From Sphingomonas sp. HF-S4 (GTDB lineage Bacteria > Pseudomonadota > Alphaproteobacteria > Sphingomonadales > Sphingomonadaceae), in the NCBI RefSeq assembly GCF_032911445.1, contig NZ_JAWJEJ010000001.1:2976001-3040000 (forward strand): a stretch of DNA of 64,000 nt. The letters are read 5' to 3'. The notes beneath the pieces are model-generated. The model was not told the DNA's origin. It saw only the letters and a list, made by a program, of their open reading frames with translations, and did no database searches. Below are positions 45,050 to 54,333 of this stretch, piece by piece; within the stretch, counting starts at the first letter, position 1, and every line of letters begins with the position of its first letter. A program made the translations under genes and the position numbers.

Positions 45050-45093
45050 ATTGATCAATGCTCATTTAAGTTCAATTGATCAGCGATCAATTG
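45050..45093. promoter_or_regulatory. ATTGATC palindrome cluster
   Basis: The perfect palindrome ATTGATCAAT lies at 45050-45059, and a second perfect inverted repeat, CAATTGATC-AGC-GATCAATTG, at 45073-45093. Together they give four ATTGATC half-sites in 44 bases within an AT-rich patch. A likely operator for the minus-strand secreted-protein gene at 44981. Confidence 0.55.
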
Positions 45094-45114
45094 TGTGCGG
45101 CATGCGCCCAAACG

Positions 45115-45149
45115 AAAATGGCGCCCGCGGCCTGGACCACGAGCGCCAT
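45115..45149 (-). terminator. terminator after the siderophore-type TonB receptor
   Basis: ATGGCGC and GCGCCAT pair around an 18-base GC-rich loop that can fold further, followed on the minus strand by TTTTCG. It lies 21 bases after the receptor stop. Confidence 0.55.
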
Positions 45150-45169
45150 CGATCGATCCGGTGCCGCGC

Positions 45170-47335
45170 TCAGAACTTGAAGGTCGCGCCCACCGTGAAG
45201 TTGCGCGGCGCGCCGTAGCGATACTGGCTGAACGTGCCCATCTGGCTGTAATAGGTCTCGTCGAGCAGATTCTCGACATTGGCTTGGAGCTGGACATTGT
45301 AGGTCAGCGCATAGCGCGCCATCAGATTGACCAGCGTGAAGCCGTCCTGCTCGAAGCGGAATGGCGCGTTCGTGACCGGATTGGGCGCGATCGTGAACGC
45401 CTCGCTGCGATAGTTGACGCCGCCGCCCAGGGTCAGGCGATCGATCGTATAGGTGGTGAACAGCTTGAGCAGGCGGCGCGGCTGCTCGGTATTGGCGGCG
45501 ACGCCGTTCTCGTCCTCGGCCTTGAACTGGCTGTAGCCCAAATTGATGTTCCAGTCGGGCAGCGGCTTGCCGGTGACTTCGATCTCGAAGCCCTCGCTGG
45601 TGACGCCCTGCGCCGCGCGATAGGGCTGGAAGGGCGTGCCGCCCGGGACCGGGATCGGCGCCCCGTCGGTCTGGCCGACATTGTCCTGCTTGATGCGGAA
45701 CAGCGCGACCGAGGTCTGCAGCGCTTCGTTGAAGAAGGCGCTCTTGAGGCCGATCTCATAGGCCTTGCCGTCGAGCGGCGCGATCAGCTCGTTGGTGCGC
45801 GTGCGCAGGTTCTGCGGCTGGAAGATGCGCGTGTAGCTGGCGTACAGGCGATGGTTCGAGGTTACGTCGAGCAGCGCACCGACATAGGGGATGAACTCGT
45901 CGTCATTGCCATAGTCGCTCGGCCCGCTCCACGCGAAGCCGCGCTGGCGCCAGCTCGCGATGCGGCCGCCCGCGATGATCTTGAGCGGATCGGCGAGGTT
46001 GAATCGGACCGCGCCGTAATAGCCGGTCTGCTCGATCCGCTCCTGCTCGTTACGCACCGCGGTGGTGCCCCAAACCGGCTCGGCGAAGTCCGCGCCTTCG
46101 CGACCGAGGACGGGCACATTGATTGCCCAATCGTTCAATCCGGCGCCCCAGGCTGGATTGTTGCGCGTGTAGGGCGCCACGTAATTGTCGGTGTGGCGGT
46201 TGAGCACGCTGTGCAGCGCGCCGATCACGACCTCGTGATCGCGGCCGAACAGCTTGACGCGCCCCTGGATCTGGCCGTCGAAGCTCTCCTGGACGCTGTC
46301 GCCCACCGACTTGTACGGGTTGCTGCTCGCGATCGTGCCGGTCGCGCGGTCGGCGGTGCCGTACAGGTAGAGCAGCTGGGTGTCGCCGGTGTTCTTGAGC
46401 CGGTTATAGTTGGCGGTGATGCTCCAGCGGTCGCCGATCTCCTGGCGGATGCTCCCGAAGATGTTCTGGTTGGTCGAGTTCCAATAGGTCCAGTCCGCCG
46501 CGGTGGTCTGCGCGCGGCCAAGGTCGGTAGTCACGGTGCCGTCGCTGTAGAAGGTCGGCAGCGCACCCCAGGTCGCGCCCTTGGGCTTGGTGTCCTGGTG
46601 GCTGATGCCCGCGCGGACCAGCGTGGTGTCGGTCACATCGGCATCGACCACGCCATAGAGCACCCACTTCCGGGTGTGGAGCAGATCGGTGAAGTTCTTG
46701 CCGTTCTCGTAGCGGCCGACGGCGCGGACGCGGATGCGGCCGGCCGCATCGAGCGCGCCGCCGATATCGGCCGAGACGCGATAGGTGTTCCAGCTCCCGG
46801 CCTGCGCGTTGACATAGCCGGTCCAGTCGGTGGCGTCGGCGTGCTTGCGCACCAGATTGACCGATGCCGAGGGATCGCCGGCGCCCGAGAGCAGCCCGGT
46901 CGCGCCGCGCACGATCTCGACGCGCTCGTAGATCGACATGTCGATGCTGGTCTCGCCATTGCCGCCGGCGAGCGTCCAGGCCGCGGGCACGCCATCGACC
47001 TGGGTGTTGCGGATCTCGAAGCCGCGCGCGAAGAAGGTGTTGCGGACGTCGTCGACTTCGTTGACCGACACGCCAATGCCGTTGTTGATCACGTCGGCGA
47101 CGCTGATCAGGTTCTGGTCGAGGATGCGCTGCGCAGTGACGATGCTCACCGACTGCGGCGTCTCGCGCACGGTGAGGCCGAGCCCCGTCGCCGTGTCGAT
47201 CTTGTCGGGGATCGTATAGCGGCCGCTGACGACGATCTCGTCCTCGGATCGCGCTTCGTCTGCGGTCTGCGCAAAGGCGGGCGATGCCAGCGCGGCCAGC
47301 GCCACGCCGAGGGTGAGAGCAAGCTTCGAAGTCAA
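45170..47335 (-). CDS. TonB-dependent siderophore receptor
   Basis: 721-residue outer-membrane receptor of the ferric-siderophore type. Signal peptide MTSKLALTLGVALAALASPAFA; TonB-box-like EIVVSGRY; plug with ETPQSVSIVTAQRI, FFARGFEIRNTQVDGVP and ERVEIVRGATGLLSGAGDPSA; barrel ending NFTVGATFKF. The strongest visible start is TTG at 47335 with GGGGAAG upstream. A Fur-like box lies 51 bases upstream, supporting iron control. No siderophore genes are nearby, so it probably takes up foreign siderophores. Confidence 0.94.
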   Translation of the reverse strand: MTSKLALTLGVALAALASPAFAQTADEARSEDEIVVSGRYTIPDKIDTATGLGLTVRETPQSVSIVTAQRILDQNLISVADVINNGIGVSVNEVDDVRNTFFARGFEIRNTQVDGVPAAWTLAGGNGETSIDMSIYERVEIVRGATGLLSGAGDPSASVNLVRKHADATDWTGYVNAQAGSWNTYRVSADIGGALDAAGRIRVRAVGRYENGKNFTDLLHTRKWVLYGVVDADVTDTTLVRAGISHQDTKPKGATWGALPTFYSDGTVTTDLGRAQTTAADWTYWNSTNQNIFGSIRQEIGDRWSITANYNRLKNTGDTQLLYLYGTADRATGTIASSNPYKSVGDSVQESFDGQIQGRVKLFGRDHEVVIGALHSVLNRHTDNYVAPYTRNNPAWGAGLNDWAINVPVLGREGADFAEPVWGTTAVRNEQERIEQTGYYGAVRFNLADPLKIIAGGRIASWRQRGFAWSGPSDYGNDDEFIPYVGALLDVTSNHRLYASYTRIFQPQNLRTRTNELIAPLDGKAYEIGLKSAFFNEALQTSVALFRIKQDNVGQTDGAPIPVPGGTPFQPYRAAQGVTSEGFEIEVTGKPLPDWNINLGYSQFKAEDENGVAANTEQPRRLLKLFTTYTIDRLTLGGGVNYRSEAFTIAPNPVTNAPFRFEQDGFTLVNLMARYALTYNVQLQANVENLLDETYYSQMGTFSQYRYGAPRNFTVGATFKF

Positions 47336-47386
47336 CGGTCTTCCCCAATCTACAGAGCCGCCCTGAGCGGCACGACGGGGCCATTA

Positions 47387-47409
47387 GTGCTAATAAGAAC
47401 CGTTTGCAA
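47387..47409. promoter_or_regulatory. Fur-like iron box
   Basis: TGCTAA and TTTGCA form the ends of a 21-base dyad with TAAGAACCG between. Read on the minus strand, TTGCAAA..GTTCT.ATT.GCA matches the common Fur-box pattern closely. It sits upstream of the siderophore-receptor start. Binding is inferred. Confidence 0.5.
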
Positions 47410-47450
47410 CAAAACCCGCCACGCGGGGGCAATTTCTCCCAGCGCGGCGC

Positions 47451-48698
47451 TCAGGCGCGGCCGATACGGCCCGCAATCAACTGCTCGGAGAGCTTGCCCC
47501 AGTCGGCGAAGCCCCAGCGATCGGGATCCTCCTCGCTGACGATATGGTCGGCGCCGCCCGAGCTGCACAGGAACACGTCCTCGAGCGTGAGCGGCACGCG
47601 TTCGAGCGCGCAATGAAAGACGCGGACCTTGCTGCGCGCCTCCTTTCCGCCGTCGGGCAGCGCGATGCCGAGCCGGTTGGAGCGCATCCGCACGAGCAGC
47701 CCGGTGGGGACCACCCCGATCCCGCGAAAGAACTTGAACAGCAGATCGCGGTCGAAATGGCCCTGCCAGCCGTGCATCTCGGTCGCGGCCTTGAGCGGGG
47801 TCCAGCCCTGCTTGTACTGGCGATCCGAGGTCAGCGCGTCATAGACATCGCAGATCGCCCCCATCCGCGCGGCGAGGCTGATCGCATCGCCCTTGAGTCC
47901 ATAGGGATAGCCGCTGCCGTCGACCTTCTCGTGATGGAGCAGGCTGACGTCGAGCACTTCCTGGGTAACACCCTCGCCATGCTCGAGCATCGCATGCCCC
48001 TGCTCGGGATGCGCGCGGATCAGCGCGAACTCTTCCTCGGTCAGCCGACCGGGCTTGTTGAGCACTTCGTCGGGCACCGCCATCTTGCCGACATCGTGAA
48101 GCAGACCGGCAAGTCCCATCGAGCGGACCTGGTCCTCGTCGAGCCCGATCTGGCGCGCGAGATTGACCATCAGCGCGCAGACCGAGACCGAATGCATGTA
48201 CGTATATTCGTCCTTCGACTTGAGCCGCGCCATGTCGATGAACATCCCCGGATTGCGATCGACCGCGGCCGAGATGTCCTCGACCACCGGCATCACCGCT
48301 TCGGCATCGACCGGATCGCCGAGCCGGGCGCCGTCGAATACGCCCTTCATCACGCGCTTCGAGCGCGCGATCGTCTTACGCGCCTCTTCGCGATCGGCCT
48401 TGGCGACATCGCGCGGCGCCATCGTCACGGGAGCGCCGGCCGCCAGTGCGATCTGGACGCGCGATACCGACGCGCGGGGTGTTTCCGGGACGAGCGCCGG
48501 CAGCCCGCGCTCGACATCGATCAATACCGCGGGAACGTCGCTGGCCAGGACGGCGGCAAGATCCTCGGGGCGTTCGAGCAGGAAGCGCGTGCGCCAGAAG
48601 GGATGGCTGAACCACGAGCCTTCGAACCCGTGGATATACATCCCGATCTTGACCTGACTTGGCGCAATCCGTTGCAGCAAGCGTTCGACCCTGAGCAA
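47451..48698 (-). CDS. HD-GYP domain protein with N-terminal DUF3391
   Basis: Probable cyclic di-GMP phosphodiesterase, 415 aa. Residues 10-120 are a DUF3391 module (KIGMYIHGFEGSWFSHPFW). The HD-GYP domain follows: HSVSVCALM (169), HDVGK (201-205), HHEKVDGSGYP (255-265) and MGAICDVYDALTSDR. All metal-binding residues are present, so it should be active. The best start seen is TTG at 48698 with GGAGAG just upstream; the exact N-terminus is uncertain. Confidence 0.92.
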   Translation of the reverse strand: MLRVERLLQRIAPSQVKIGMYIHGFEGSWFSHPFWRTRFLLERPEDLAAVLASDVPAVLIDVERGLPALVPETPRASVSRVQIALAAGAPVTMAPRDVAKADREEARKTIARSKRVMKGVFDGARLGDPVDAEAVMPVVEDISAAVDRNPGMFIDMARLKSKDEYTYMHSVSVCALMVNLARQIGLDEDQVRSMGLAGLLHDVGKMAVPDEVLNKPGRLTEEEFALIRAHPEQGHAMLEHGEGVTQEVLDVSLLHHEKVDGSGYPYGLKGDAISLAARMGAICDVYDALTSDRQYKQGWTPLKAATEMHGWQGHFDRDLLFKFFRGIGVVPTGLLVRMRSNRLGIALPDGGKEARSKVRVFHCALERVPLTLEDVFLCSSGGADHIVSEEDPDRWGFADWGKLSEQLIAGRIGRA

Positions 48699-48817
48699 TC
48701 TCTCCGAATCGGACTAGTCCATGTCAGGTTACGGTGGATTTAAGACGCGCTGGCAGGTGTGTCTCAGACCTGGAACGTCAGACCCGCGACCGCCTGTGCC
48801 GCCGCGGGTCCGGGAAA

Positions 48818-49819
48818 TCAGCCGGCCACCGACTCGGCTGCGAGCTTCTTGAGGTCCTTCTCGGCGCGCGCGCCGTAATGCTGGATGATCTCGGCCGCGC
48901 AGATCGCGCCGAGGCGCAGCGAGTCCTGCAGTCCGCGGCCCTGCGCCTGGCCGAACAGGAAGCCCGCGGCGAACATGTCGCCCGCGCCAGTGGTGTCGAC
49001 CAGCCGTTCGATCGGCTCGGCGCCGACTTCGACGCGCTCGCTGCCCTGGAGCGCCATCGCGCCCTTCTCGCCGCGGGTGACGACGAGCAAAGGCACCTTG
49101 CCGTGGATGTGCGCGACTGCCGATTCAAACTCCGCATGCTCGCACAAGGCGAGCAGCTCGTTCTCGTTGGCGAACAGGATGTCGATCAGCCCGTCATCGA
49201 TCAGCTTGCGGAAATCGCCGCCGTGGCGCGAGATGCAGAACACGTCGGAGAGCGTGAACGCGACCTTCCGCCCAGCGGCGCGGGCGATTTCGATCGCCTT
49301 GCGCATCGCCGCGCGCGGCTCTTCGGGATCCCACAGATAGCCTTCGAGGTAGAGGATCGCGCCGTCGGCGATCACCTTCTCGTCGAGCGCGGCGGCAGGC
49401 AGGAACTGCGACGCGCCAAGGAAGGTGTTCATCGTGCGCTGGCCATCGGGCGTGACGAAGATCAGGCAGCGCGCGGTGGTCGGCTGGCCGGGGCGCACCG
49501 CGGTGTTGAAGTCGACGCCGGCGGCACGCAGGTCGTGCGCGAAGACTTCGCCGAGCTGGTCGTCGGCAACCTGGCCGATGAACGCGGTCTTGCCGCCCAG
49601 CGCCGCGATACCGGCAACGGTGTTGCCCGCCGAGCCGCCCGAGACTTCGCGGCCGGGGCCCATCTTGGCGTAGAGCGCGTCGGCTTCCTCGGGCGAGAAC
49701 ATCAACTGCATCGAGCCCTTGGCGACGCCGATCTCCTCGATGAAGCTGTCCTCGGCCTGGGCGAGGATATCGACGATCGCATTGCCGATGGCGACGACGT
49801 CATAGGTGGGCTTGGTCAA
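48818..49819 (-). CDS. adenosine kinase / PfkB family sugar kinase
   Basis: PfkB-fold kinase of 333 aa, closest to bacterial adenosine kinases. N-terminal YDVVAIGNAIVDILA, glycine-rich EVSGGSAGNTVAGIAALGG (substrate lid), FANENELLAL and the ATP/anion-hole motif DTTGAGDMFAAGFL with the catalytic Asp. Likely phosphorylates adenosine to AMP for purine salvage. Divergent from the EI24 gene with 66 bases between. Confidence 0.92.
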   Translation of the reverse strand: MTKPTYDVVAIGNAIVDILAQAEDSFIEEIGVAKGSMQLMFSPEEADALYAKMGPGREVSGGSAGNTVAGIAALGGKTAFIGQVADDQLGEVFAHDLRAAGVDFNTAVRPGQPTTARCLIFVTPDGQRTMNTFLGASQFLPAAALDEKVIADGAILYLEGYLWDPEEPRAAMRKAIEIARAAGRKVAFTLSDVFCISRHGGDFRKLIDDGLIDILFANENELLALCEHAEFESAVAHIHGKVPLLVVTRGEKGAMALQGSERVEVGAEPIERLVDTTGAGDMFAAGFLFGQAQGRGLQDSLRLGAICAAEIIQHYGARAEKDLKKLAAESVAG

Positions 49820-49885
49820 GTCTGGGGCTCCGAATGGCGCGATTGGGTTGCGCCGACGCCCTAGTCATGGGCAAGGAATAGCGCA

Positions 49886-50578
49886 ATGATTCAAGGCTTC
49901 TTCCTCGCGATCGGGCAATTGACCGACCGGCCGGTATTGCGGGTCTTGCTCAAGTCGCTTGCCCTCACGCTGCTGCTCTTCGCCGGATTGGGCATCGGGC
50001 TGTGGTTCGCGATGGACTGGATCGGCGGCGCGGCGAGCGAATGGATAGGGTTCGGCCCCGACGCCGGGCCGTTCGCCGATGTCGCGACCCTGTTGTTGTT
50101 CCTATTCGGCTGGTGGCTGCTGTTCCGCGCGGTCGCCGTCGCCGTCGTGGGGATCTTCGCCGACGACGTCGTCGCCGCGGTCGAGGCCAAACATTATCCC
50201 GCCGCGCACGCGGCCGCGCGCGACGTGCCGATCGGGCGGTCGATCGCGATGGGGGTCGGTTCGGCGGCGCGCGCGATCGGCTATAATCTGCTGCTGTCGC
50301 CGCTCTATCTGATGCTGCTCGTCACCGGGGTGGGCACCGCGCTTGCCTTCTTCCTGGTCAATGCCTGGCTGCTCGGGCGCGACCTTGGCGACATGGTCGC
50401 GGCGCGGCATATGCCCTATCGCGCGCTAGCCGAGTGGCGGCGCGGCACCAAGGCGCGCCGCTTCGCGCTCGGCGCGGTCGGCACCGGGCTGTTGCTGGTG
50501 CCGCTGGTCGCCCTGGTCGCGCCGGTGCTCGGCGCGGCGATGGCGACGCACGCATTCCATCGCGGGAGAAGTACATGA
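49886..50578 (+). CDS. EI24/CysZ-like membrane protein
   Basis: 230 aa with about four long hydrophobic stretches (residues 21-45, 62-90, 125-160, 195-222). The pattern, with ARDVPIGRSIAMG and YNLLLSPLYLMLLVTGVG, fits the EI24 domain family, which includes the sulfate permease CysZ. Transport function is possible but unproven. AAGGAA precedes the ATG. It overlaps the downstream lipoprotein gene by ATGA. Confidence 0.85.
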   Translation: MIQGFFLAIGQLTDRPVLRVLLKSLALTLLLFAGLGIGLWFAMDWIGGAASEWIGFGPDAGPFADVATLLLFLFGWWLLFRAVAVAVVGIFADDVVAAVEAKHYPAAHAAARDVPIGRSIAMGVGSAARAIGYNLLLSPLYLMLLVTGVGTALAFFLVNAWLLGRDLGDMVAARHMPYRALAEWRRGTKARRFALGAVGTGLLLVPLVALVAPVLGAAMATHAFHRGRST

Positions 50579-50958
50579 GGTTCTGGGTTTTGGCGGGCAT
50601 GATGGCGCTGGGCGGATGCGGGGGACCGATGATCCCCGAGGCGCGCCCGGCCGCCTATGTCCCCGTCCCCGGCGCGGCTCCCGCGGCCACCCCGGCGAGC
50701 ATCGCCGCGGTCAAGGGCCAGACCGCGCCGCGGCTGATCGCCCAGTTCGGCCAGCCCGCGATCGACGCGACCGAGGGCCCGGCGCGGAAGCTCCAGTTCG
50801 CCGGGCCGATCTGCGTGCTCGACGCCTATCTCTATCCGCAGAAGGGCCGCGGCGAGCCGGTGGTGACCTATGTCGACACCCGTCAGCGCGATGGCGGACC
50901 GATCGACCAGGCAAGCTGCCTGGCCGCGCTGGCGGCGAAGCGACCGGCGGGGCGGTAA
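50575..50958 (+). CDS. small lipoprotein, 127 aa
   Basis: Lipoprotein signal MRFWVLAGMMALGGC with Cys 15 in the lipobox. The mature part is Pro/Ala-rich, then shows APRLIAQFGQPAIDATEGPARKLQFAG and CVLDAYLYPQ, a pattern seen in SmpA/OmlA-like small lipoproteins. Two later cysteines could pair. Translationally coupled to the EI24 gene and followed by a repeat element. Function unknown. Confidence 0.75.
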   Translation: MRFWVLAGMMALGGCGGPMIPEARPAAYVPVPGAAPAATPASIAAVKGQTAPRLIAQFGQPAIDATEGPARKLQFAGPICVLDAYLYPQKGRGEPVVTYVDTRQRDGGPIDQASCLAALAAKRPAGR

Positions 50959-50971
50959 GGTCGCCCATTGC

Positions 50972-51087
50972 GCTCCCCTCCAGCTTGCGGGAGGGGTCGG
51001 GGGAGGGACCGACGGGGATGGAGCGGACAACGGTGGCCAAGCCGCCACTTCAGCCCCTCCCCTAACCCCTCCCGCAAGCGGGAGGGG
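50972..51087. repeat. paired inverted GC-rich repeat (BIME-like)
   Basis: Two arms in opposite orientation: CTCCCCTCCAGCTTGCGGGAG with GGTCGGGGGAGGG at 50974-51007, and CCCCTCCCCTAA with CCCTCCCGCAAGCGGGAGGGG at 51054-51087. Each arm folds on itself and the two can pair with each other. Convergent genes flank it; the second arm encodes the queG C-terminus. Confidence 0.8.
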
Positions 51088-52129
51088 AACATAGCCGCGC
51101 CAACGCCCACTCCGCCGCTTCGCGGATCGTCTCGTCGGGATCGCCGAGCAGCGCGCGCACCGGCGGCACCAGTGCCGCACTCCCGCTGTTCCCTGCCGCG
51201 ATCAGGCAATTGCGCACCATCCGGTCGCGCCCGATCCGCTTGATCGGCGATCCGGCGAACACCTCGCGGAACGCCGCATCGTCGAGCGCGAGCAGGTCGG
51301 CCAGCGCAGGCGCGGTCAGCTCTGCCCGCGGGGCGAAGGCGAGGTTTGCCTGGGCGGCGGCGGCAAACTTGTTCCACGGGCAGACCGCGAGGCAATCGTC
51401 GCAGCCATAGATCCGGTTTCCGATTCCCTCGCGGAATTCGTGCGGGATCGGGCCCTTATGCTCGATGGTCAAATACGAGATGCACCGCCGCGCATCGAGC
51501 CGGTACGGCGCGGGAAACGCGTTCGTAGGGCACGCCGTCTGGCACGCGTCGCAGCTTCCGCAGGTCGAGGCGCCGCGCTGGTCGGGGAAAAGTTCGAGCG
51601 TGGTGTAGATCGCGCCGAGGAACAGCCAGCTGCCATGGCTGCGGCTGACGAGATTGGTGTGCTTGCCCTGCCAGCCGAGCCCCGCGGCTTCGGACAAGGG
51701 CTTCTCCATCACCGGCGCGGTATCGACGAATACCTTGACGTCGGCGCCCGGCGCCTCGCCGACCAGCCAGCGCGCCAGTTCCTTGAGCCGCCGCTTGATC
51801 AGGTCGTGATAATCGCCGCCCTGGGCATAGACCGAGATCCGGCCGATCTCGCGCTCTCCCGCCAGCGCCAGCGGATCGACGGTGGGGGCATAGCTCATCC
51901 CGAGCGCGATGATCGAGCGGACCTCGGGCCAGAGCCCGGCGGGGCTCTCGCGGTGGTGCGCGCGCTCCTCCATCCAGATCATCGAGCCGTGGCGCCCCTC
52001 GGCGAGCCACTGGTGCAGCCGCGCGCCCGCCGCCGGCGCGGCATCGGCGCGCGCGATTCCGCAATCGGCGAAACCGATTTCGGCGGCCTTCTCCTTGATC
52101 CGGTCTTCGAGTGGCTTGTCTTGGCGCAC
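51062..52129 (-). CDS. queG: epoxyqueuosine reductase QueG
   Basis: Cobalamin- and iron-sulfur-dependent enzyme that reduces epoxyqueuosine to queuosine in tRNA, the last step of the pathway. The N-terminal domain has [10 protein letters not shown] and [10 protein letters not shown]. Two [4Fe-4S] motifs, [16 protein letters not shown] and [13 protein letters not shown], are complete. A HEAT-like C-terminal end follows. 355 aa. The last nine codons (CSPPACGRG) and the stop fall in the repeat at 50972-51087. Start at 52129, 24 bases from the divergent ABC gene. Confidence 0.95.
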   Translation of the reverse strand: MRQDKPLEDRIKEKAAEIGFADCGIARADAAPAAGARLHQWLAEGRHGSMIWMEERAHHRESPAGLWPEVRSIIALGMSYAPTVDPLALAGEREIGRISVYAQGGDYHDLIKRRLKELARWLVGEAPGADVKVFVDTAPVMEKPLSEAAGLGWQGKHTNLVSRSHGSWLFLGAIYTTLELFPDQRGASTCGSCDACQTACPTNAFPAPYRLDARRCISYLTIEHKGPIPHEFREGIGNRIYGCDDCLAVCPWNKFAAAAQANLAFAPRAELTAPALADLLALDDAAFREVFAGSPIKRIGRDRMVRNCLIAAGNSGSAALVPPVRALLGDPDETIREAAEWALARLCSPPACGRG

Positions 52130-52153
52130 GCCGACCCGCTACCACGAAGCGCT

Positions 52154-53086
52154 ATGGAGGGCACCTATTTGAGCAGCGACCTGGCGGTGAGCGCCACAGC
52201 GCTCGTCAAGAAGTTCGGCGACAAGCGCGCGGTCAACGGCGTGAGCATCGCCGTGCCCAAGGGGCTGATCTATGGCGTGCTGGGACCTAATGGCGCGGGC
52301 AAGACCACGACGCTGCGGATGCTGCTCGGGATCATCGAGCCCGATGGCGGCGAGCGGATGCTGCTCGGCGAAGCCGCGCCGCGCGACGCGAGCGACCGGG
52401 TGGGCTACCTCCCCGAGGAACGCGGGCTCTATCCCAACATGAAGTGCCGCGAGGCGATCGCGTTCATGGGCGCGCTGCGCGGGCTGCCCTGGAGCACCGG
52501 CCGCAAGCGCGCGGGCGAGCTGCTCGAGCAGGCAGGCCTCGGCCATGCCGCCGACGACAAGATCCGCAAGCTCTCCAAGGGCATGGCGCAGCTCGTCCAG
52601 CTGCTCGGCTCGGTGGTCCACGAGCCCGAATTGCTCGTGCTCGACGAACCCTTTTCGGGGCTCGACCCCGTCAACCAGGAGCGGCTCGAGAAGCTGATCC
52701 GCGGCCAGCGCGACCGTGGCGCGACGATCCTGTTCTCGACGCACGTCATGGCGCATGCCGAGCGGCTGTGCGACCACCTGTCGATCATCGCCGGGGGCGT
52801 AGTGAAGTTCGAAGGCACGGTGGATCAGGCCCGCGCGCTGCTGCCGCTCAAGGCGCATTACACCCCCCATCATCACGCCGACACCGCGGGTGCGCTGCTC
52901 CCCGCCGATGCCGAGCGCGAGAATGGCAGCTGGCGCTTCACGGTCCCGGCCGAGGGGATCGAGGCGCTGCTCGTCCGGCTGATCGATGCGGGGTACGGCA
53001 TTTCCGGCCTGTCGATCGAGCGGCCCGGGCTGCACGACGCCTTCGTCAAGATCGTCGGACCCGAAGCTTTGGAGCAGGCGGCATGA
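52154..53086 (+). CDS. ABC transporter ATP-binding protein (NatA-like)
   Basis: 310-residue ATPase of an ABC-2 type exporter. Walker A GPNGAGKTTTL, Q-loop region YLPEERGLYPNM, signature LSKGMAQLVQL, Walker B LLVLDEPFSGLDPVNQ and H-loop STHVMAHAE. The C-terminal domain (DUF4162-like, HYTPHHHADTAGALLPADAE region) is typical of the NatA group. The ATG at 52154 lacks a ribosome site; a TTG at 52169 has GGAGGG at 8-base spacing and may be the real start. It overlaps the permease gene by ATGA. Confidence 0.93.
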   Translation: MEGTYLSSDLAVSATALVKKFGDKRAVNGVSIAVPKGLIYGVLGPNGAGKTTTLRMLLGIIEPDGGERMLLGEAAPRDASDRVGYLPEERGLYPNMKCREAIAFMGALRGLPWSTGRKRAGELLEQAGLGHAADDKIRKLSKGMAQLVQLLGSVVHEPELLVLDEPFSGLDPVNQERLEKLIRGQRDRGATILFSTHVMAHAERLCDHLSIIAGGVVKFEGTVDQARALLPLKAHYTPHHHADTAGALLPADAERENGSWRFTVPAEGIEALLVRLIDAGYGISGLSIERPGLHDAFVKIVGPEALEQAA

Positions 53087-54327
53087 AGTTCGGCCGGATG
53101 CTCCGCCAGGCGCTCACCGTCGCGCGCCGCGACTTCACCGCGACGGTGATGACGCCGACCTTCCTGCTGTTCCTGCTAAGCCCGCTGCTGATGGTCGGCT
53201 TCGGGCTGGTCGGCAGCATGACCGCGAGCAGCGCGGCGGGCAGCGGCGAGGCGCGCCAGCGCGTCGTCGTGATCGCCGGCCCGCGCGAAGCCGCCGAGAT
53301 CGCCGCCGCCGATCGCGCGCTGCGGAAATTGTTCACCACGCCCAAGGCGCGGCCGGCGCTCCAGATCGAAGGGCCGGGCGACGATGTCGCGGCGCAGGCG
53401 CGCGCGCTGCTCGACAGCAAGCAATATGACGCGGCCGCGGTGCTCTATGGTCCGCTTGCCCGGCCGCAAATCCTCCGCCGGCCCTCGGGCTGGTCGGACG
53501 CCAATTATCTCGCCCAGCTCGCCGAATATGCGCTGCGCGTGGAGCAGACTGGCGGCGCGCGCCCGCTGAGCGAGCCCGAGATCGTCGTAGTGACGTCGGG
53601 CCAGGCGACCGGCGGCGGCCGTAGCCAGACCGCGTTCTTCGCGACGCTCGGCATCTTCTTCCTGACGCTGATGCTGTCGGGCCAGGCGGTCGGCGCGATG
53701 GCCGAGGAGCGGTCGAACAAGGTTATCGAAGTGCTCGCCGCGGCGATCCCGCTGGAGAGCGTGTTTTTCGGCAAGCTGCTCGGCGCGTTCGGATCGGCGA
53801 TGCTGTTCGTCTGCTTCTGGGGGACATTGTTCGCCAATCTCCCCCGCTTCCTCCCCGTGGCGATCGCCGACGGGCTGAGCGACCTGAGCGTCGCGGTCGG
53901 GCCGATCTTCGCATTGCTGTTCGTCGTCTATTTCACGATGGCGTACATGCTGCAGAGCGCGGTGTTCCTCGGCATCGGATCGCTCGCGGGGACACAGCGT
54001 GAGATCCAGATGCTGTCGCTGCCGATCACGATCTTCCAGTTCGCGATGTTCGGCTTCGCGTCGTTCGCCGCGGGCAATCCGGGGACCTGGGCCGCGCTCG
54101 CCGCGGAGATCTTCCCGTTCAGCTCGCCGCTGGCGATGGCGGCGCACGCCGCGAACTCGCCCGCGCTATGGCCGCACGCGCTCGCTATTGCCTGGCAGGC
54201 CTTGTGGGTGGCGATCACGGTGACGGTTGCGGCGCGGCTGTTCCGCCGCGGGGTGCTCAAGTCGGGCAGTCCGAAGCGCAGCAAGCGGCAGGCGGAGCGC
54301 CCCGCTATTGACACGACTGTCAGTTAA
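53083..54327 (+). CDS. ABC-2 type permease (NatB-like)
   Basis: 414 aa membrane subunit for the preceding ATPase. One N-terminal helix (residues 24-46) is followed by a large extracytoplasmic domain (50-180) and five or six C-terminal helices from residue 185, with the ABC-2 motif VGAMAEERSNKVIEVLAAAIP. It resembles NatB sodium exporters, but similar pairs export drugs or lipids. Its last codons overlap a TGACA/TGTCA inverted repeat placed before the P450 gene. Confidence 0.92.
   Translation: MKFGRMLRQALTVARRDFTATVMTPTFLLFLLSPLLMVGFGLVGSMTASSAAGSGEARQRVVVIAGPREAAEIAAADRALRKLFTTPKARPALQIEGPGDDVAAQARALLDSKQYDAAAVLYGPLARPQILRRPSGWSDANYLAQLAEYALRVEQTGGARPLSEPEIVVVTSGQATGGGRSQTAFFATLGIFFLTLMLSGQAVGAMAEERSNKVIEVLAAAIPLESVFFGKLLGAFGSAMLFVCFWGTLFANLPRFLPVAIADGLSDLSVAVGPIFALLFVVYFTMAYMLQSAVFLGIGSLAGTQREIQMLSLPITIFQFAMFGFASFAAGNPGTWAALAAEIFPFSSPLAMAAHAANSPALWPHALAIAWQALWVAITVTVAARLFRRGVLKSGSPKRSKRQAERPAIDTTVS
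54309..54322. promoter_or_regulatory. TGACA-CGAC-TGTCA inverted repeat before the P450 gene
   Basis: A perfect 5+5 inverted repeat with a 4-base centre, inside the last codons of the permease gene and 38 bases before the P450 start. It resembles TetR-type operators. No regulator is adjacent. Confidence 0.35.
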
Positions 54328-54333
54328 GGGTCT

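Noticed and set aside
45095..47539. An 814-codon open frame opposite the siderophore receptor
   Set aside because: Same kind of antisense shadow; composition is unlike a real protein.
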